A model generated the notes under the pieces. It was not told the origin of the DNA, searched no databases, and saw only the letters and a list, made by a program, of their open reading frames with translations. Position numbers and translations under genes: made by a program. Source: Desertivirga xinjiangensis (lineage in GTDB: Bacteria; Bacteroidota; Bacteroidia; Sphingobacteriales; Sphingobacteriaceae). Taken from it: 64,000 bases of DNA. Location: assembly GCF_024436435.1 (NCBI RefSeq), contig NZ_JAFMZP010000002.1, positions 682,001 through 746,000 of the forward strand, given 5' to 3'. Shown here one piece after another: positions 42,658 through 51,607 of this stretch (positions within the stretch are counted from its first letter, which is position 1; every line of letters starts with the position of its first letter).

Positions 42658-42665
42658 TAAGTTTG
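42658..42665 (+). promoter_or_regulatory. -7 element 5 nt before the aroQ start codon
   Basis: TAAGTTTG fits TAnnTTTG and is separated from the ATG at 42671 by five bases (AAGGG). With the usual start of transcription a few bases downstream, the message would be leaderless or nearly so. No exact -33 TTTG is present. Confidence 0.4.
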
Positions 42666-42670
42666 AAGGG

Positions 42671-43084
42671 ATGAAGATACAAATCATTAATGGGCCTAAC
42701 CTGAATTTATTGGGAACCCGCGAAAAGTCGATATATGGAGAAAGTGGTTTCGAACCTTTTTTGGCTGAACTAAAAAGCAGCTATCACAGTGTTGATATTC
42801 AGTATTTCCAAAGCAATATTGAAGGCGAGCTTATTAATAAACTTCATGAAATCGGATTCAGCTATGACGGAATAATATTCAATGCAGGAGCGTACACGCA
42901 TACTTCACTTGCCATTGCCGACGCTATTGCAGCTATAAATACGCCGGTGATAGAAGTTCACATTTCCAATGTTTATTCCCGTGAAGAATACCGGCACAAA
43001 TCTATGATGGCCAAAAATTGTAAAGGCATCATTACCGGCTTCGGGCTACATAGCTACAGGCTGGCCCTTGAGAGCTTCTTATAG
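42671..43084 (+). CDS. aroQ: type II 3-dehydroquinate dehydratase
   Basis: The 137-residue flavodoxin-like enzyme dehydrates 3-dehydroquinate in the shikimate pathway. It shows the N-terminal signature IINGPNLNLLGTREKSIYG with the catalytic Tyr on the lid, QSNIEGELINKLHE, IIFNAGAYTHTSLAIADAI, and EVHISNVYSREEYRHKS with the catalytic His. Length fits the dodecameric type II family. Confidence 0.95.
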   Translation: MKIQIINGPNLNLLGTREKSIYGESGFEPFLAELKSSYHSVDIQYFQSNIEGELINKLHEIGFSYDGIIFNAGAYTHTSLAIADAIAAINTPVIEVHISNVYSREEYRHKSMMAKNCKGIITGFGLHSYRLALESFL

Positions 43085-43347
43085 TTATTTATTAAACCAC
43101 CTGAATAAACGATCTATATACAAATAGTTATATAAAAGGTTAGTGATCCTGATATGACTACGAAATTTCATTTTAAATATTTTTTAAGGTAGAGGTGCGG
43201 TCATATAGTTTATTTAAAACACGTTATCATTTCATCATTTAAAACTATATTCTAACAAAAATATTGTGAGAATGATTTGCATTTTTTCCCACATCTGTCT
43301 ACTAGATCCTATAAATGCCAATAATTTTATAATTGAGCCTTAAAAGC

Positions 43348-43355
43348 TATTTTTG
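43348..43355 (+). promoter_or_regulatory. candidate -7 element for valS
   Basis: TATTTTTG fits TAnnTTTG and ends 23 nt before the valS ATG. Nothing else notable is seen in the 294 bp between aroQ and valS, which is AT-rich. Confidence 0.35.
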
Positions 43356-43378
43356 CATTCAACATTGTTAATCGGCAC

Positions 43379-46054
43379 ATGAGCATTTCCAGAACGTACA
43401 ATCCAAAAGAAACAGAAGATAAATGGTATAAATACTGGCTTGAAAAGGCCTTTTTTAAATCGGTGCCCGATGAGCGCGAACCTTACACAATTGTAATTCC
43501 TCCTCCTAACGTCACTGGTGTATTGCACATGGGGCATATGCTGAACAATACCATACAGGACGTCCTTATAAGAAGAGCCAGGATGCTTGGGAAAAATGCA
43601 TGCTGGGTTCCTGGAACCGATCATGCGTCAATAGCTACTGAGGCTAAAGTGGTGGCTATGCTTAAAGAAAGGGGGATAGAAAAAAAAGATATAAGCCGTG
43701 AGGAGTTTTTAAAATATGCATGGGAGTGGAAAGAAAAATATGGAGGCATAATATTAAAGCAACTTGAAAAGCTTGGAGCTTCCTGCGATTGGGACCGTAC
43801 TAGCTTTACCATGGATGAAGCCCTTTCTGAGGCGGTTACTGATACTTTTATTCATCTCTATAAAAAAGGATTGGTTTATCGGGGAGTTAGAATGGTGAAC
43901 TGGGATCCGAAGGGCCTGACTGCAGTGTCAGATGAAGAGGTGATCCGTAAAGAAGTAAATCAAAAACTATATTATATAAAGTATAAGGTATCCGGAAGCG
44001 AGGAATATCTGGTGATTGCTACCACTCGCCCGGAGACTATTATGGCTGATACAGCCATCTGTATTAATCCTCATGATGAACGCTATAGTCATCTTAAAGG
44101 AAAGAAAGTTTTGATTCCTTTAATTAACCGCGAAATACCAGTTATTGAAGACGAATACGTGGATGTAGCTTTTGGTACGGGCTGCCTGAAAGTAACTCCT
44201 GCACACGACCTCAATGACTATGAATTGGGTTTAAAGCATAACCTACCGGTAATTGATATTCTTAACGACGACGGAACTTTAAATGACAAAGCTGAAATTT
44301 TAATAGGAGTGGAGCGTTTCGCCGCCAGGAAAAAGATTGCCGAACTTCTGGAAGAGGCAGAACAACTGGAAAAAGTTGAAGATTATAAATCTCAGATCGG
44401 TTTTTCAGAACGGACTGATTCTGCAATTGAACCTAAATTGTCGCTTCAGTGGTTTTGCAAAATGGACGTGATGGCCAAACCTGCGCTGGAATACGTTCTG
44501 AATGGCGATGTTAAACTTATCCCTGACAAGTTTATAAATACCTATCGCCATTGGATGGAAAACGTTAAAGACTGGTGTATTAGCCGGCAATTGTGGTGGG
44601 GACAAAGGATACCGGCCTGGTACTATAAAAATGAAGTTGTAGTAGCTAAATCCAAGGACGAAGCAGTAGAACAGTTGTTATTAGCCGAGTCTAGAAATGG
44701 ACTTTCGGATGAGGAAAAGGCTGCTTTCAAAGAGGAGGCTAAGTCGCTTATCTCTCAGGATGAGGATGTGGTTGATACCTGGTTTTCTTCATGGTTGTGG
44801 CCCATTTCGGTGTTTGACCCTTCTGTTTGCGGTCACCCGGAAAATCCGGGTAATGCCGATCTTAACTATTATTACCCCACTAACGACTTGGTAACTGCTC
44901 CTGAAATCCTCTTCTTTTGGGTAGCCCGGATGATCATGGCGGGACACGAATTTAAGGGCGAAGTGCCTTTCAAAAATGTCTATCTCACTGGAATTGTTAG
45001 GGACAAACTAGGTAGAAAAATGTCTAAATCGCTGGGCAATTCCCCCGATCCGATTGATCTTATTGACAAATATGGAGCGGATGGCGTACGGGTCGGGATG
45101 TTGCTGTGCTCACCCGCAGGAAACGATTTGATGTTTGATGAATCTTACTGCGAACAGGGCAGGAACTTTGCCAATAAGATTTGGAATGCCTTCCGTTTGG
45201 TTAAGGGGTGGGAAATCGACACTCAGCTCGGTGCTGCAAATGAAGCTGCTGTTGAATGGTTCGATAACCGTTTTAATGAGGCTTTGGCAGAGATTGAAGA
45301 TAACTTTGCACAATACCGCTTATCTGAAGCTTTAATGGCCTCTTACAAACTGGTGTGGGATGATTTCTGTTCCTGGTATCTTGAAATGGTTAAACCGGCT
45401 TATCAACAACCTGTAGATCAGTTTACGTATAAGGCAACCAAAGAATTTTTTGAAAGGATACTGAAGCTTCTGCATCCTTTTATGCCCTTTCTTACAGAAG
45501 AACTATGGCATGACGATGAGATATTCGCAAGCCGTTCAGAGCTGGATTGCTGTATAGTGTCGAACTATCCGGTTTCAGTAGATGTAAAAAAAGGTCTGTT
45601 GAAAAACGTTGAGGTAGTAAAGCAGGTAATCTCTGAAGTTCGAAACATCAGGAATTCTAAACAGATCTCTCCAAAAGAAAGTCTGCCATTATCTGTAAAA
45701 ATAAATTCTGAAATACCTTATCAGCGATATTCCGGTATCATAAACAAACTGGCTAACCTTAGTGAATTTATTGTAGTAACCGAGAAGGTTCAGGGAGCCA
45801 CAAGTTTTATGTCGGACAGGGATGAGTTTTTTGTTGTCTTACAAGGAAGTCTCGACGTGGAAGCCGAACGCGAGCGTATCAGCAAAGAAATAAAATATCT
45901 TAAAGGTTTCCTTAAGTCGGTGGATGCGAAGCTTTCAAATGAACGTTTTGTAAATAATGCTAAAGCTGAGGTGGTGGATAACGAGCGTAAAAAGAAAGCT
46001 GATGCCGAGGCAAAGATCCTGATATTGGAAGAAGGCTTAAGCGCGATCAAATAA
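43379..46054 (+). CDS. valS: valyl-tRNA synthetase
   Basis: The 891-residue class I synthetase charges tRNA-Val. It has the HIGH motif as HMGH (PPPNVTGVLHMGHMLNN, near residue 47), an editing domain (about 200-340; TTRPETIMADTA), the KMSKS motif (KLGRKMSKSLGNSPDP), an anticodon-binding domain, and a C-terminal coiled-coil arm (about 825-891, DVEAERERISKEIKYLKGFL). All expected domains are present. Confidence 0.96.
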   Translation: MSISRTYNPKETEDKWYKYWLEKAFFKSVPDEREPYTIVIPPPNVTGVLHMGHMLNNTIQDVLIRRARMLGKNACWVPGTDHASIATEAKVVAMLKERGIEKKDISREEFLKYAWEWKEKYGGIILKQLEKLGASCDWDRTSFTMDEALSEAVTDTFIHLYKKGLVYRGVRMVNWDPKGLTAVSDEEVIRKEVNQKLYYIKYKVSGSEEYLVIATTRPETIMADTAICINPHDERYSHLKGKKVLIPLINREIPVIEDEYVDVAFGTGCLKVTPAHDLNDYELGLKHNLPVIDILNDDGTLNDKAEILIGVERFAARKKIAELLEEAEQLEKVEDYKSQIGFSERTDSAIEPKLSLQWFCKMDVMAKPALEYVLNGDVKLIPDKFINTYRHWMENVKDWCISRQLWWGQRIPAWYYKNEVVVAKSKDEAVEQLLLAESRNGLSDEEKAAFKEEAKSLISQDEDVVDTWFSSWLWPISVFDPSVCGHPENPGNADLNYYYPTNDLVTAPEILFFWVARMIMAGHEFKGEVPFKNVYLTGIVRDKLGRKMSKSLGNSPDPIDLIDKYGADGVRVGMLLCSPAGNDLMFDESYCEQGRNFANKIWNAFRLVKGWEIDTQLGAANEAAVEWFDNRFNEALAEIEDNFAQYRLSEALMASYKLVWDDFCSWYLEMVKPAYQQPVDQFTYKATKEFFERILKLLHPFMPFLTEELWHDDEIFASRSELDCCIVSNYPVSVDVKKGLLKNVEVVKQVISEVRNIRNSKQISPKESLPLSVKINSEIPYQRYSGIINKLANLSEFIVVTEKVQGATSFMSDRDEFFVVLQGSLDVEAERERISKEIKYLKGFLKSVDAKLSNERFVNNAKAEVVDNERKKKADAEAKILILEEGLSAIK

Positions 46055-46091
46055 CTGAACCTGACTTGAATTATTGTACAACCATATCATA

Positions 46092-46724
46092 ATGAAATAT
46101 ACTTCTTTATTTTTCTTAAGCCTGGCGCTGTTCGCTTGTCAGGAACCCAAAAAAGCCAAACAAAAAAAAGAAATCGATCCCAAAATACTTATTACTTGTA
46201 ATGCTATCGGTGAGATCGGTTTGAAAGATACCCATCAATCGCTGGTGGACAGATTTGGGAAAAATGCCATTACCGAGCATGAAAATACCGTATATGGACA
46301 TTATTCTACTGTTTTCGAAGGTGATGAAAAACAGGTAAACGTTTACTGGAAGGAGAGTAGTGCTCCATTTAAAACGGTGAAGTTTGTTGAAGTAAACACG
46401 GCAGGATCTGTTTACATGACTAAAGATAGTGTTAAAGTTGGATTAACGATGCGCCAGTTAGTAAAGTTGAACGGCTTTATGCCGGTTACCTTCAAAAATA
46501 TCTGGCAGCCATCGGAGGCAGGTATCATAAAGAGCTTCAACGGAGGAACTGTAGAAAGCAATTCACCGTGTCTTTCAGGCTTTATGGAGCAGGTCAAAAT
46601 CAATGTAGTGCACAAAGATGAAATAAAGGCTTTCAGAAATAAGGAGTGGGTGGAATCGTCAGACCCACTTTTTAATCGCATTGATATGGAACTTAGCTCA
46701 ATCAGAATATTCCCCAAACAATAA
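46092..46724 (+). CDS. lipoprotein, first of two tandem paralogues
   Basis: The 210-residue protein has a lipoprotein signal (lipobox LFAC, Cys16; MKYTSLFFLSLALFAC) and a soluble domain of unknown family. The ATG at 46092 is chosen because the signal peptide begins there. Shared blocks with the next gene include ITCNAIGEIGL / ITCWGVGRIDL, VDRFG / IEKFG, PFKTVKFVEV / PFKNIRFIEI, VKVGLTMRQLVKLNG / IKIGTSMAEIVKLNG and FNGGTVESNSPCL / FDGGKLEGDIPCF. Function is unknown. It lies 37 bp after valS. Confidence 0.75.
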   Translation: MKYTSLFFLSLALFACQEPKKAKQKKEIDPKILITCNAIGEIGLKDTHQSLVDRFGKNAITEHENTVYGHYSTVFEGDEKQVNVYWKESSAPFKTVKFVEVNTAGSVYMTKDSVKVGLTMRQLVKLNGFMPVTFKNIWQPSEAGIIKSFNGGTVESNSPCLSGFMEQVKINVVHKDEIKAFRNKEWVESSDPLFNRIDMELSSIRIFPKQ

Positions 46725-46762
46725 TGTTACAAGGTTTATTTAATAAGGGAAAACTCATATTT

Positions 46763-47428
46763 ATGCGGCTTTCCCTTTTTTTATTAGTTTTCTTTTTATT
46801 GTCTTGCGGGCCAAGCAAGCGAGGGGCTGAACCGGGAGACTCGACAGGCAATTTAATTTCTGTGGGCCTTGATGCTCCTGGAACAGAAAGTATTATCACC
46901 TGTTGGGGCGTAGGCAGAATTGACCTGGGCGATGATCTGGATGCTATCATAGAGAAGTTCGGCCCGGAAAGGGTTACTCAGGATTCACTCTATCAGGAAG
47001 GGATGTTTCAGGGGCTGATAACGGTTGTTGGAAAAGGTACTCCGGAAGAAGTAATTGTACGCTGGGAAGAAAACAAACCGCCATTTAAGAACATCCGTTT
47101 CATTGAGATAGAAAAAGTTGACTCCCCATATCAGTTCGCAAACGGCATCAAGATTGGAACCTCAATGGCTGAAATAGTTAAGTTAAATGGAGGAAACGCA
47201 GTTCGTTTTTATGGCTTCGGCTGGGATTATGCAGGTACTTTTGCCAATTTCGACGGAGGAAAACTGGAGGGCGATATTCCCTGCTTTGGAGGAGTGTTTG
47301 CACCAGGTGATCAAGCATCTTCAGAACTGCCGGCAGGGCTGAACGGCGATAAAAAACTAAGTTCCGATCATCCGGATTTAAAAGGGCTCAATTTAAAGCT
47401 TGTAAAAATACGGATTATGAATAAGTAG
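46763..47428 (+). CDS. lipoprotein, second of two tandem paralogues
   Basis: The 221-residue protein has a lipoprotein signal (MRLSLFLLVFFLLSC, Cys15) and the same domain as its upstream neighbour, with about 30-40 percent identity judged by eye. The conserved paired cysteines (ITCWG and DIPCFGG) may form a disulfide. The start at 46763 is chosen by the signal peptide; the frame also has an ATG at 46724 overlapping the previous stop. Function is unknown. It is convergent with the gene at 47432. Confidence 0.73.
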   Translation: MRLSLFLLVFFLLSCGPSKRGAEPGDSTGNLISVGLDAPGTESIITCWGVGRIDLGDDLDAIIEKFGPERVTQDSLYQEGMFQGLITVVGKGTPEEVIVRWEENKPPFKNIRFIEIEKVDSPYQFANGIKIGTSMAEIVKLNGGNAVRFYGFGWDYAGTFANFDGGKLEGDIPCFGGVFAPGDQASSELPAGLNGDKKLSSDHPDLKGLNLKLVKIRIMNK

Positions 47429-47431
47429 CCT

Positions 47432-47881
47432 TTAATCAAATGCTTTTCCGGAAGTTTCGCAAGTGAAGCTCCGGGTGAATTCTTTAATTTCCCATCTGGT
47501 TTGAGGACTTTTAATATCCATCAGACTGATATTATGTATATGATTATCTCTGGTTGAAATTTGAATCCTGCAAAAGTTGGTGTTTATATGATGGATATCT
47601 GATCCTGCTATGGTGATTATTTCATTCAGGTCTTCATTATAATAACTTATACCATCTTTTGTTACAGCAAGGGCCAAAGGTCGTTTACTGAAATGCGCTC
47701 GCAGATAAATAGCCGAAACACATGCGGCTGTTAATACCAGTGCCAGGGAAAACCAACCTGGTATGATTAATACGGACAGGATGCCGATTACTACTGTAAT
47801 GCCGATAAAAATGGCGTGAAAAGGAGAGCTCTGCTCTTTTAAAGATATCACAGCACTTTCCCTGTAAAACCTAAACTTCAT
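47432..47881 (-). CDS. hypothetical membrane protein, PH-domain-like
   Basis: The 149-residue protein has two adjacent membrane segments (about 23-42 and 43-63) and a soluble C-terminal part (LALAVTKDGISYYNEDLNEIITIAGSDIHHI) whose strand pattern suggests a small PH-like domain, as in some bacterial membrane proteins. No catalytic motif is visible. It follows the HsdR_N-like gene by 32 bp on the same strand. Confidence 0.55.
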   Translation of the reverse strand: MKFRFYRESAVISLKEQSSPFHAIFIGITVVIGILSVLIIPGWFSLALVLTAACVSAIYLRAHFSKRPLALAVTKDGISYYNEDLNEIITIAGSDIHHINTNFCRIQISTRDNHIHNISLMDIKSPQTRWEIKEFTRSFTCETSGKAFD

Positions 47882-47913
47882 GACACTGATTTTACGAAAA
47901 TTAAAATATTAGG

Positions 47914-48378
47914 TTACAGTGAATTATCGTAATCTGGCAAATCTTTTACAAAGGTGTATTTCTGATTTTCAAAGTCTATAAGGCAGTAAAAGTGTTCGAG
48001 TCCGTTACTTACTGCCAATAAAGGTACTCTATGAATGATGTTGTACCGTGCTATCTGGTCAAACACGTTTTGAGTAATCTTCACGGAAGGCGCTTTGCAT
48101 TCAATCATAAGTATTTTTTCACCCCGATTATTGAAAACGACCACGTCTGTTCTTTTTTGCAGCGAATTAAGCTTTAAGCCCCCTTCCAATTTAATTAGCG
48201 ATCTTGGATAGCTCTTTTCCTTAACAATGTACTGAACCAAATGTTGCCTTACCCACTCTTCCGGAGTTAACACAAGGTATTTTTTTCTTATTTCATCGAA
48301 GATATAAGTAATACTTAGCTCTTGCTTTATCTTAAATGGGTGAGCGGGAAGATTTAATTGTAAGGGTTCAAATATCAC
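47914..48378 (-). CDS. orphan HsdR N-terminal-domain (PD-(D/E)xK nuclease-fold) protein
   Basis: The 154-residue protein matches the stand-alone type I restriction HsdR N-terminal-like domain (HSDR_N_2). The nuclease-fold core is visible: RTDVVVFNNRGEKILMIECKAP, with D of TDVVV and E-x-K of ECK, plus the family lead TPEEWVRQHLVQYIVKE. No methylase, specificity subunit or helicase domain is nearby, so it is not a restriction system. It is widespread in Bacteroidetes next to holA as I recall, with unknown role. Confidence 0.8.
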   Translation of the reverse strand: MIFEPLQLNLPAHPFKIKQELSITYIFDEIRKKYLVLTPEEWVRQHLVQYIVKEKSYPRSLIKLEGGLKLNSLQKRTDVVVFNNRGEKILMIECKAPSVKITQNVFDQIARYNIIHRVPLLAVSNGLEHFYCLIDFENQKYTFVKDLPDYDNSL

Positions 48379-48502
48379 GTGGCAAAATTCGTAAAATTTG
48401 CTGAAAGCAACAGCCTAAGTATCTGGGTATTTTCAAACTCCTTACCGAAAAAAACTTCCAGAACAGTTCTAAGACAAAAATTACTTAATTTGGCAACCTG
48501 AT

Positions 48503-49528
48503 ATGACTGCTGCAGCACTGTTAAATGATCTGAAAAACCGGAAATTTAAACCGGTTTATCTCTTCCATGGCGAAGAACCTTATTATATTGATCTGTTTGG
48601 CACTTACATCGAAGAGCATCTATTAACCGATGCTGAGAAAGGCTTCAACCAAACGGTAGTTTATGGTCGAGATACAGATATGATAACAGTATTAAATGCC
48701 GCAAAACGATTTCCAATGATGAGTGAATATCAATTGGTGATGGTAAAAGAGGCACAGGATCTGAAATGGGGAAAGGATGAAGATAAAAAGGGTGCAGATC
48801 CGGTACTGGCATATTTCGAAAACCCTGTTCCCAGTACTATACTTGTATTTTGTTTTAAGCATTCCAAATTCGATAAGCGGAAAAAAACATATAAGGCTAT
48901 AGAAAAAATCGGAGTAATCTATGAATCAGCCACTATTTATGAAAGTAAGGTTCCAGGTTGGATAGAGGAGTTCATGAAAGATAAGGCCTATCGCATCCAG
49001 CCACGGGCATCAGCACTAATGGCTGAGTATCTTGGTAATGACCTTTCAAAAATTTCAAATGAGCTTGAAAAACTCATGTTAAACGTTCCTAAGGGAAATG
49101 AGATTTCGGTGGAGGACGTTCAAAACAATATCGGTATAAGTAAAGAATACAATGTCTTTGAGCTTCAGGATGCCCTTGCCCGGCGTGATCCCTTGAAGGC
49201 AAATCAGATAATTGATTATTTCGCTTCTAATCCCAAATCAAATCCAATACAAATGGTTTTGGGAGCATTAAATACTTGGTTCACCAAAGTTTTAAAATAC
49301 CATTATATCTCCGACAAGTCGTCTTCAAACCTGGCTAGGGAGTTGGGTGTTAACCCATATTTTGTGAAAGATTATGAGCTAGCAGGTAAAAGTTACAACG
49401 CCTGGAAGACGATCGACATCATAAGTTACCTTCGCGAATACGATCTGAAAACTAAAGGTGTCGACTCGACAGGTAATACAACCGACGGCGAATTGTTAAA
49501 GGAGCTGGTATTTAAAATCTTGCATTAG
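48503..49528 (+). CDS. holA: DNA polymerase III delta subunit
   Basis: The 341-residue clamp-loader subunit opens the beta clamp. It has the family start (KNRKFKPVYLFHGEEPYYIDLFG), an AAA+-like fold lacking a Walker A (as usual for delta), the middle lid segment with LMAEYLGNDLSKISNELEKLML, and the C-terminal collar (FELQDALARRDPLKANQIIDYF). It is divergent from the HsdR_N-like gene. Confidence 0.92.
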   Translation: MTAAALLNDLKNRKFKPVYLFHGEEPYYIDLFGTYIEEHLLTDAEKGFNQTVVYGRDTDMITVLNAAKRFPMMSEYQLVMVKEAQDLKWGKDEDKKGADPVLAYFENPVPSTILVFCFKHSKFDKRKKTYKAIEKIGVIYESATIYESKVPGWIEEFMKDKAYRIQPRASALMAEYLGNDLSKISNELEKLMLNVPKGNEISVEDVQNNIGISKEYNVFELQDALARRDPLKANQIIDYFASNPKSNPIQMVLGALNTWFTKVLKYHYISDKSSSNLARELGVNPYFVKDYELAGKSYNAWKTIDIISYLREYDLKTKGVDSTGNTTDGELLKELVFKILH

Positions 49529-49531
49529 ACT

Positions 49532-50008
49532 CTAATCAACCCGTGTCCATGTCTCGGTTTTTCCAATGAGAGCAATGCCAAAAAACGCCCGTATATCCAG
49601 CTCTCTTTCAGATTGAAGGCTCATCTGGCAATTGTATGTTTTTCCAGACTTTGGATCATAAACGGTACCACCACCCCAGGTATTATTGCCTTTATAAGCC
49701 AGATCTCTAAATATCTCTAATCCCATAATAGGCCGGTTCCTTAGTGCTTCGTCTGGGTTTTTGATGTCAGTCAGAGGCTTGCCATTTTCGTCATTTGGCG
49801 TTTTAAGCCAGATTAGCTTACCAAAGAACTTTTCACCTTTTTTGTAGATTTCAATTTTTCCACTGCCGTGTGCACTGCGCCAATGACCAAGAATATCGTT
49901 GCCGTTATGACTCAAGTTAAAGTTTTTCTTATAGTCAGTACTATTATTTCCCGCCTGGCTTGCAAAGGAAGTTAGAAAAACGAGTATCGTTGTAAGTAGA
50001 GATTTCAT
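49532..50008 (-). CDS. DUF2147 domain secreted protein
   Basis: The 158-residue protein has a signal peptide (MKSLLTTILVFLTSFASQA) and a DUF2147 beta-sandwich domain: ILGHWRSAHGSGKIEIYKKG, FFGKLIWLK, GKTYNCQMSLQSERELDIRAFFG and ALIGKTETWTRV. Family members are periplasmic, of unknown function. The ATG at 50008 is chosen because the signal peptide begins there. It starts 14 nt after the T-run of the terminator of the gene upstream. Confidence 0.82.
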   Translation of the reverse strand: MKSLLTTILVFLTSFASQAGNNSTDYKKNFNLSHNGNDILGHWRSAHGSGKIEIYKKGEKFFGKLIWLKTPNDENGKPLTDIKNPDEALRNRPIMGLEIFRDLAYKGNNTWGGGTVYDPKSGKTYNCQMSLQSERELDIRAFFGIALIGKTETWTRVD

Positions 50009-50021
50009 AGGATAGGTTATC

Positions 50022-50080
50022 AAAAAAAGAAGGTGTCCAGAAAGTTTCAACTATCGTGAGTCGGACCTTCAGACACCTTC
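50022..50080 (-). terminator. intrinsic terminator after the YtxH-like gene
   Basis: On the minus strand GAAGGTGTC (50080-50072), a 34-nt loop and GACACCTTC (50037-50029) are followed by TTTTTTTG. The large loop is unusual but contains no clear additional pairing. Confidence 0.65.
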
Positions 50081-50087
50081 GTTATTT

Positions 50088-50303
50088 TTAAGCTGTGAAA
50101 TTATCTTTTTGAGCTTTTAGATTAGCAAGTGTATCATTCGCCTTGGTGGCAACAGTATCACTGAAACCGTTGATTGAATCAGTTAAATGTGTTAATGTTT
50201 TCTTTCCATTATCTGTACCTAATAAGTACCATGCGGCAGCACCTGTTGCAATTCCTGCAAGTAGTAAGGTAGTTGTAGCTTTTGAATTATTTCTGATATT
50301 CAT
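50088..50303 (-). CDS. small YtxH-like membrane-anchored protein
   Basis: The 71-residue protein has one N-terminal membrane segment (about 10-28, TTLLLAGIATGAAAWYLL) and an amphipathic helical tail (TLTHLTDSINGFSDTVATKANDTLANLKAQ). It resembles YtxH-type stress-associated proteins, with the Gly/Ala-rich helix and GTDNGKKT. Function is unknown. It lies downstream of the ferritin gene but a terminator separates them. Confidence 0.65.
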   Translation of the reverse strand: MNIRNNSKATTTLLLAGIATGAAAWYLLGTDNGKKTLTHLTDSINGFSDTVATKANDTLANLKAQKDNFTA

Positions 50304-50370
50304 AGGATGTGATTTTTATTTATCACTATAGTAATAAATATCTTGCCAAACTTTAAAAAAGACTATAGAA

Positions 50371-50397
50371 CAAAAAAAAGCCGCTTGATGAGCGGCT
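50371..50397 (-). terminator. intrinsic terminator after the ferritin gene
   Basis: AGCCGCT and AGCGGCT (50379-50385 and 50391-50397) form a perfect 7-bp stem with a 5-nt loop, followed on the minus strand by eight T. It lies 14 bp past the ferritin stop. Confidence 0.85.
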
Positions 50398-50410
50398 CTT
50401 ACTTTTTCTA

Positions 50411-50947
50411 TTATTCCCCCGGGTCTTCCCCATAGGTGACCTTGGGAATATGCTTATCAATCTGCCAGCGTCCTGTTCCTTCTTCTCCGATTACATCAAA
50501 AAGTTCGAGGATGCGACGAGCTACATATTCTTCTTCAATTTGTTCTTTCAAGAACCACTGAATAAACTGGAAGGTCATAAAATCTTTGGCCTTAAAACAG
50601 CGGTCTGCCATACGGTTAAACTGAGAAGTAACGTGAATCTCCTGCTGTAAAGCTAATTCAAAAACACCCTTAAAAGAATCAAACTCCTGTGGAATGTTTG
50701 TAATTTCGGGAGATATAGCCCGTCCGCCCATATCATTTACAAATCGAAAGAGTTTCATCATGTGTTCTCTTTCTTCGTATGATTGTTTTTCCAGGTATCC
50801 TGCACTATTATCAAAACCATTTCTGTTGCACCAGGATGCCATTGAAAGGTATACTGCTGAAGAATATGCTTCTGTCTTTATTTGTTCATTTAAAAGAGCT
50901 TCGATTTCTTCGGTCAAAGAAGTTCTAAGTCTGAGAAGGTCTTTCAT
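50411..50947 (-). CDS. ftnA: ferritin
   Basis: The 178-residue iron-storage protein has four helices with ferroxidase ligands in QIKTEAYSSAVYLSMASWC, YEEREHMMKLFRFVNDMGG (E-x2-H) and LQQEIHVTSQFNRMADRC, then FIQWFLKEQIEEEY. It is non-haem bacterial ferritin, oxidising Fe2+ and storing ferric iron in a 24-mer. It ends with its own terminator. Confidence 0.93.
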   Translation of the reverse strand: MKDLLRLRTSLTEEIEALLNEQIKTEAYSSAVYLSMASWCNRNGFDNSAGYLEKQSYEEREHMMKLFRFVNDMGGRAISPEITNIPQEFDSFKGVFELALQQEIHVTSQFNRMADRCFKAKDFMTFQFIQWFLKEQIEEEYVARRILELFDVIGEEGTGRWQIDKHIPKVTYGEDPGE

Positions 50948-51065
50948 AATACTGTCGTTTTATATTTCTAAGTTAGCTATTATAACAGTATTAAAGACAG
51001 ATTGTATACTATAAAATACAATAAAGAATAAGTCTAAATATTCTCATTAAATTCTCACCAGGAAT

Positions 51066-51407
51066 TTAAACAAGGGAATGAAGACATTCCCGGATAATAC
51101 TGTTAAGCTGAACCATAAACTTCGCTCCGTTTAAAATCTCACGAAGATTTAAAATGTCAGTAATGGTGAGTAAAAAACAGCGTTCAGTATAATGCGGCAT
51201 TAGTATAGCTATATCAGCATTGCGTGACATATTTTTAGCCATTTCAGCGATATCAATCTGATTTACCCTTTTTATAAAATCGAGGAAGTCGCTGATTTTG
51301 AAGAACGAGTGGTGCCCACCAAACTCCAGACGGAAAACATTTTTAAGGTTACATTGGTGTACAGATCCGTGCTGAGTTTTAAAAATTTCTACTAGTTGAC
51401 AGCTCAT
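51066..51407 (-). CDS. conserved hypothetical cytosolic protein
   Basis: The 113-residue protein contains several cysteines (Cys at 3, 17) and the sequence VHQCNLKNVFRLEFGGHHSFFKISDFLDFIKRVNQID, and ends with FMVQLNSIIRECLH. I recognise no family with certainty; similar short proteins occur in Sphingobacteriaceae. The ATG at 51407 is chosen; a longer frame begins with TTG at 51434, which falls between promoter and ATG. A strong consensus promoter supports that the gene is real. Confidence 0.62.
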   Translation of the reverse strand: MSCQLVEIFKTQHGSVHQCNLKNVFRLEFGGHHSFFKISDFLDFIKRVNQIDIAEMAKNMSRNADIAILMPHYTERCFLLTITDILNLREILNGAKFMVQLNSIIRECLHSLV

Positions 51408-51436
51408 TTTTATACTTCTTGTGTTACTAAGCAATA

Positions 51437-51468
51437 CAAATATAGAACTAGTTTATAATTAGTCCAAA
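51437..51468 (-). promoter_or_regulatory. Bacteroidetes-type promoter of the gene at 51066-51407
   Basis: On the minus strand TTTG (51468-51465), 20 nt, TATATTTG (51444-51437): a match to both consensus elements with correct spacing. The ATG at 51407 follows 29 nt after the -7 box. Confidence 0.65.
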
Positions 51469-51607
51469 TAGATTGTTGCAATTTTATCACTTATTTACAA
51501 TACCTGGCCCAAAAAAAAAGATTTGCTTATAAATTGCATCTTCGCAGCAGCTTAATGAAACAAAACATCTGCATATTATATTTAGATTTCTAATTAGTTT
51601 CGCTTTT

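Noticed and set aside
47914-48378. HsdR-like domain considered as part of a restriction-modification system
   Set aside because: No HsdM, HsdS or helicase domain nearby; the stand-alone domain is a separate conserved family.
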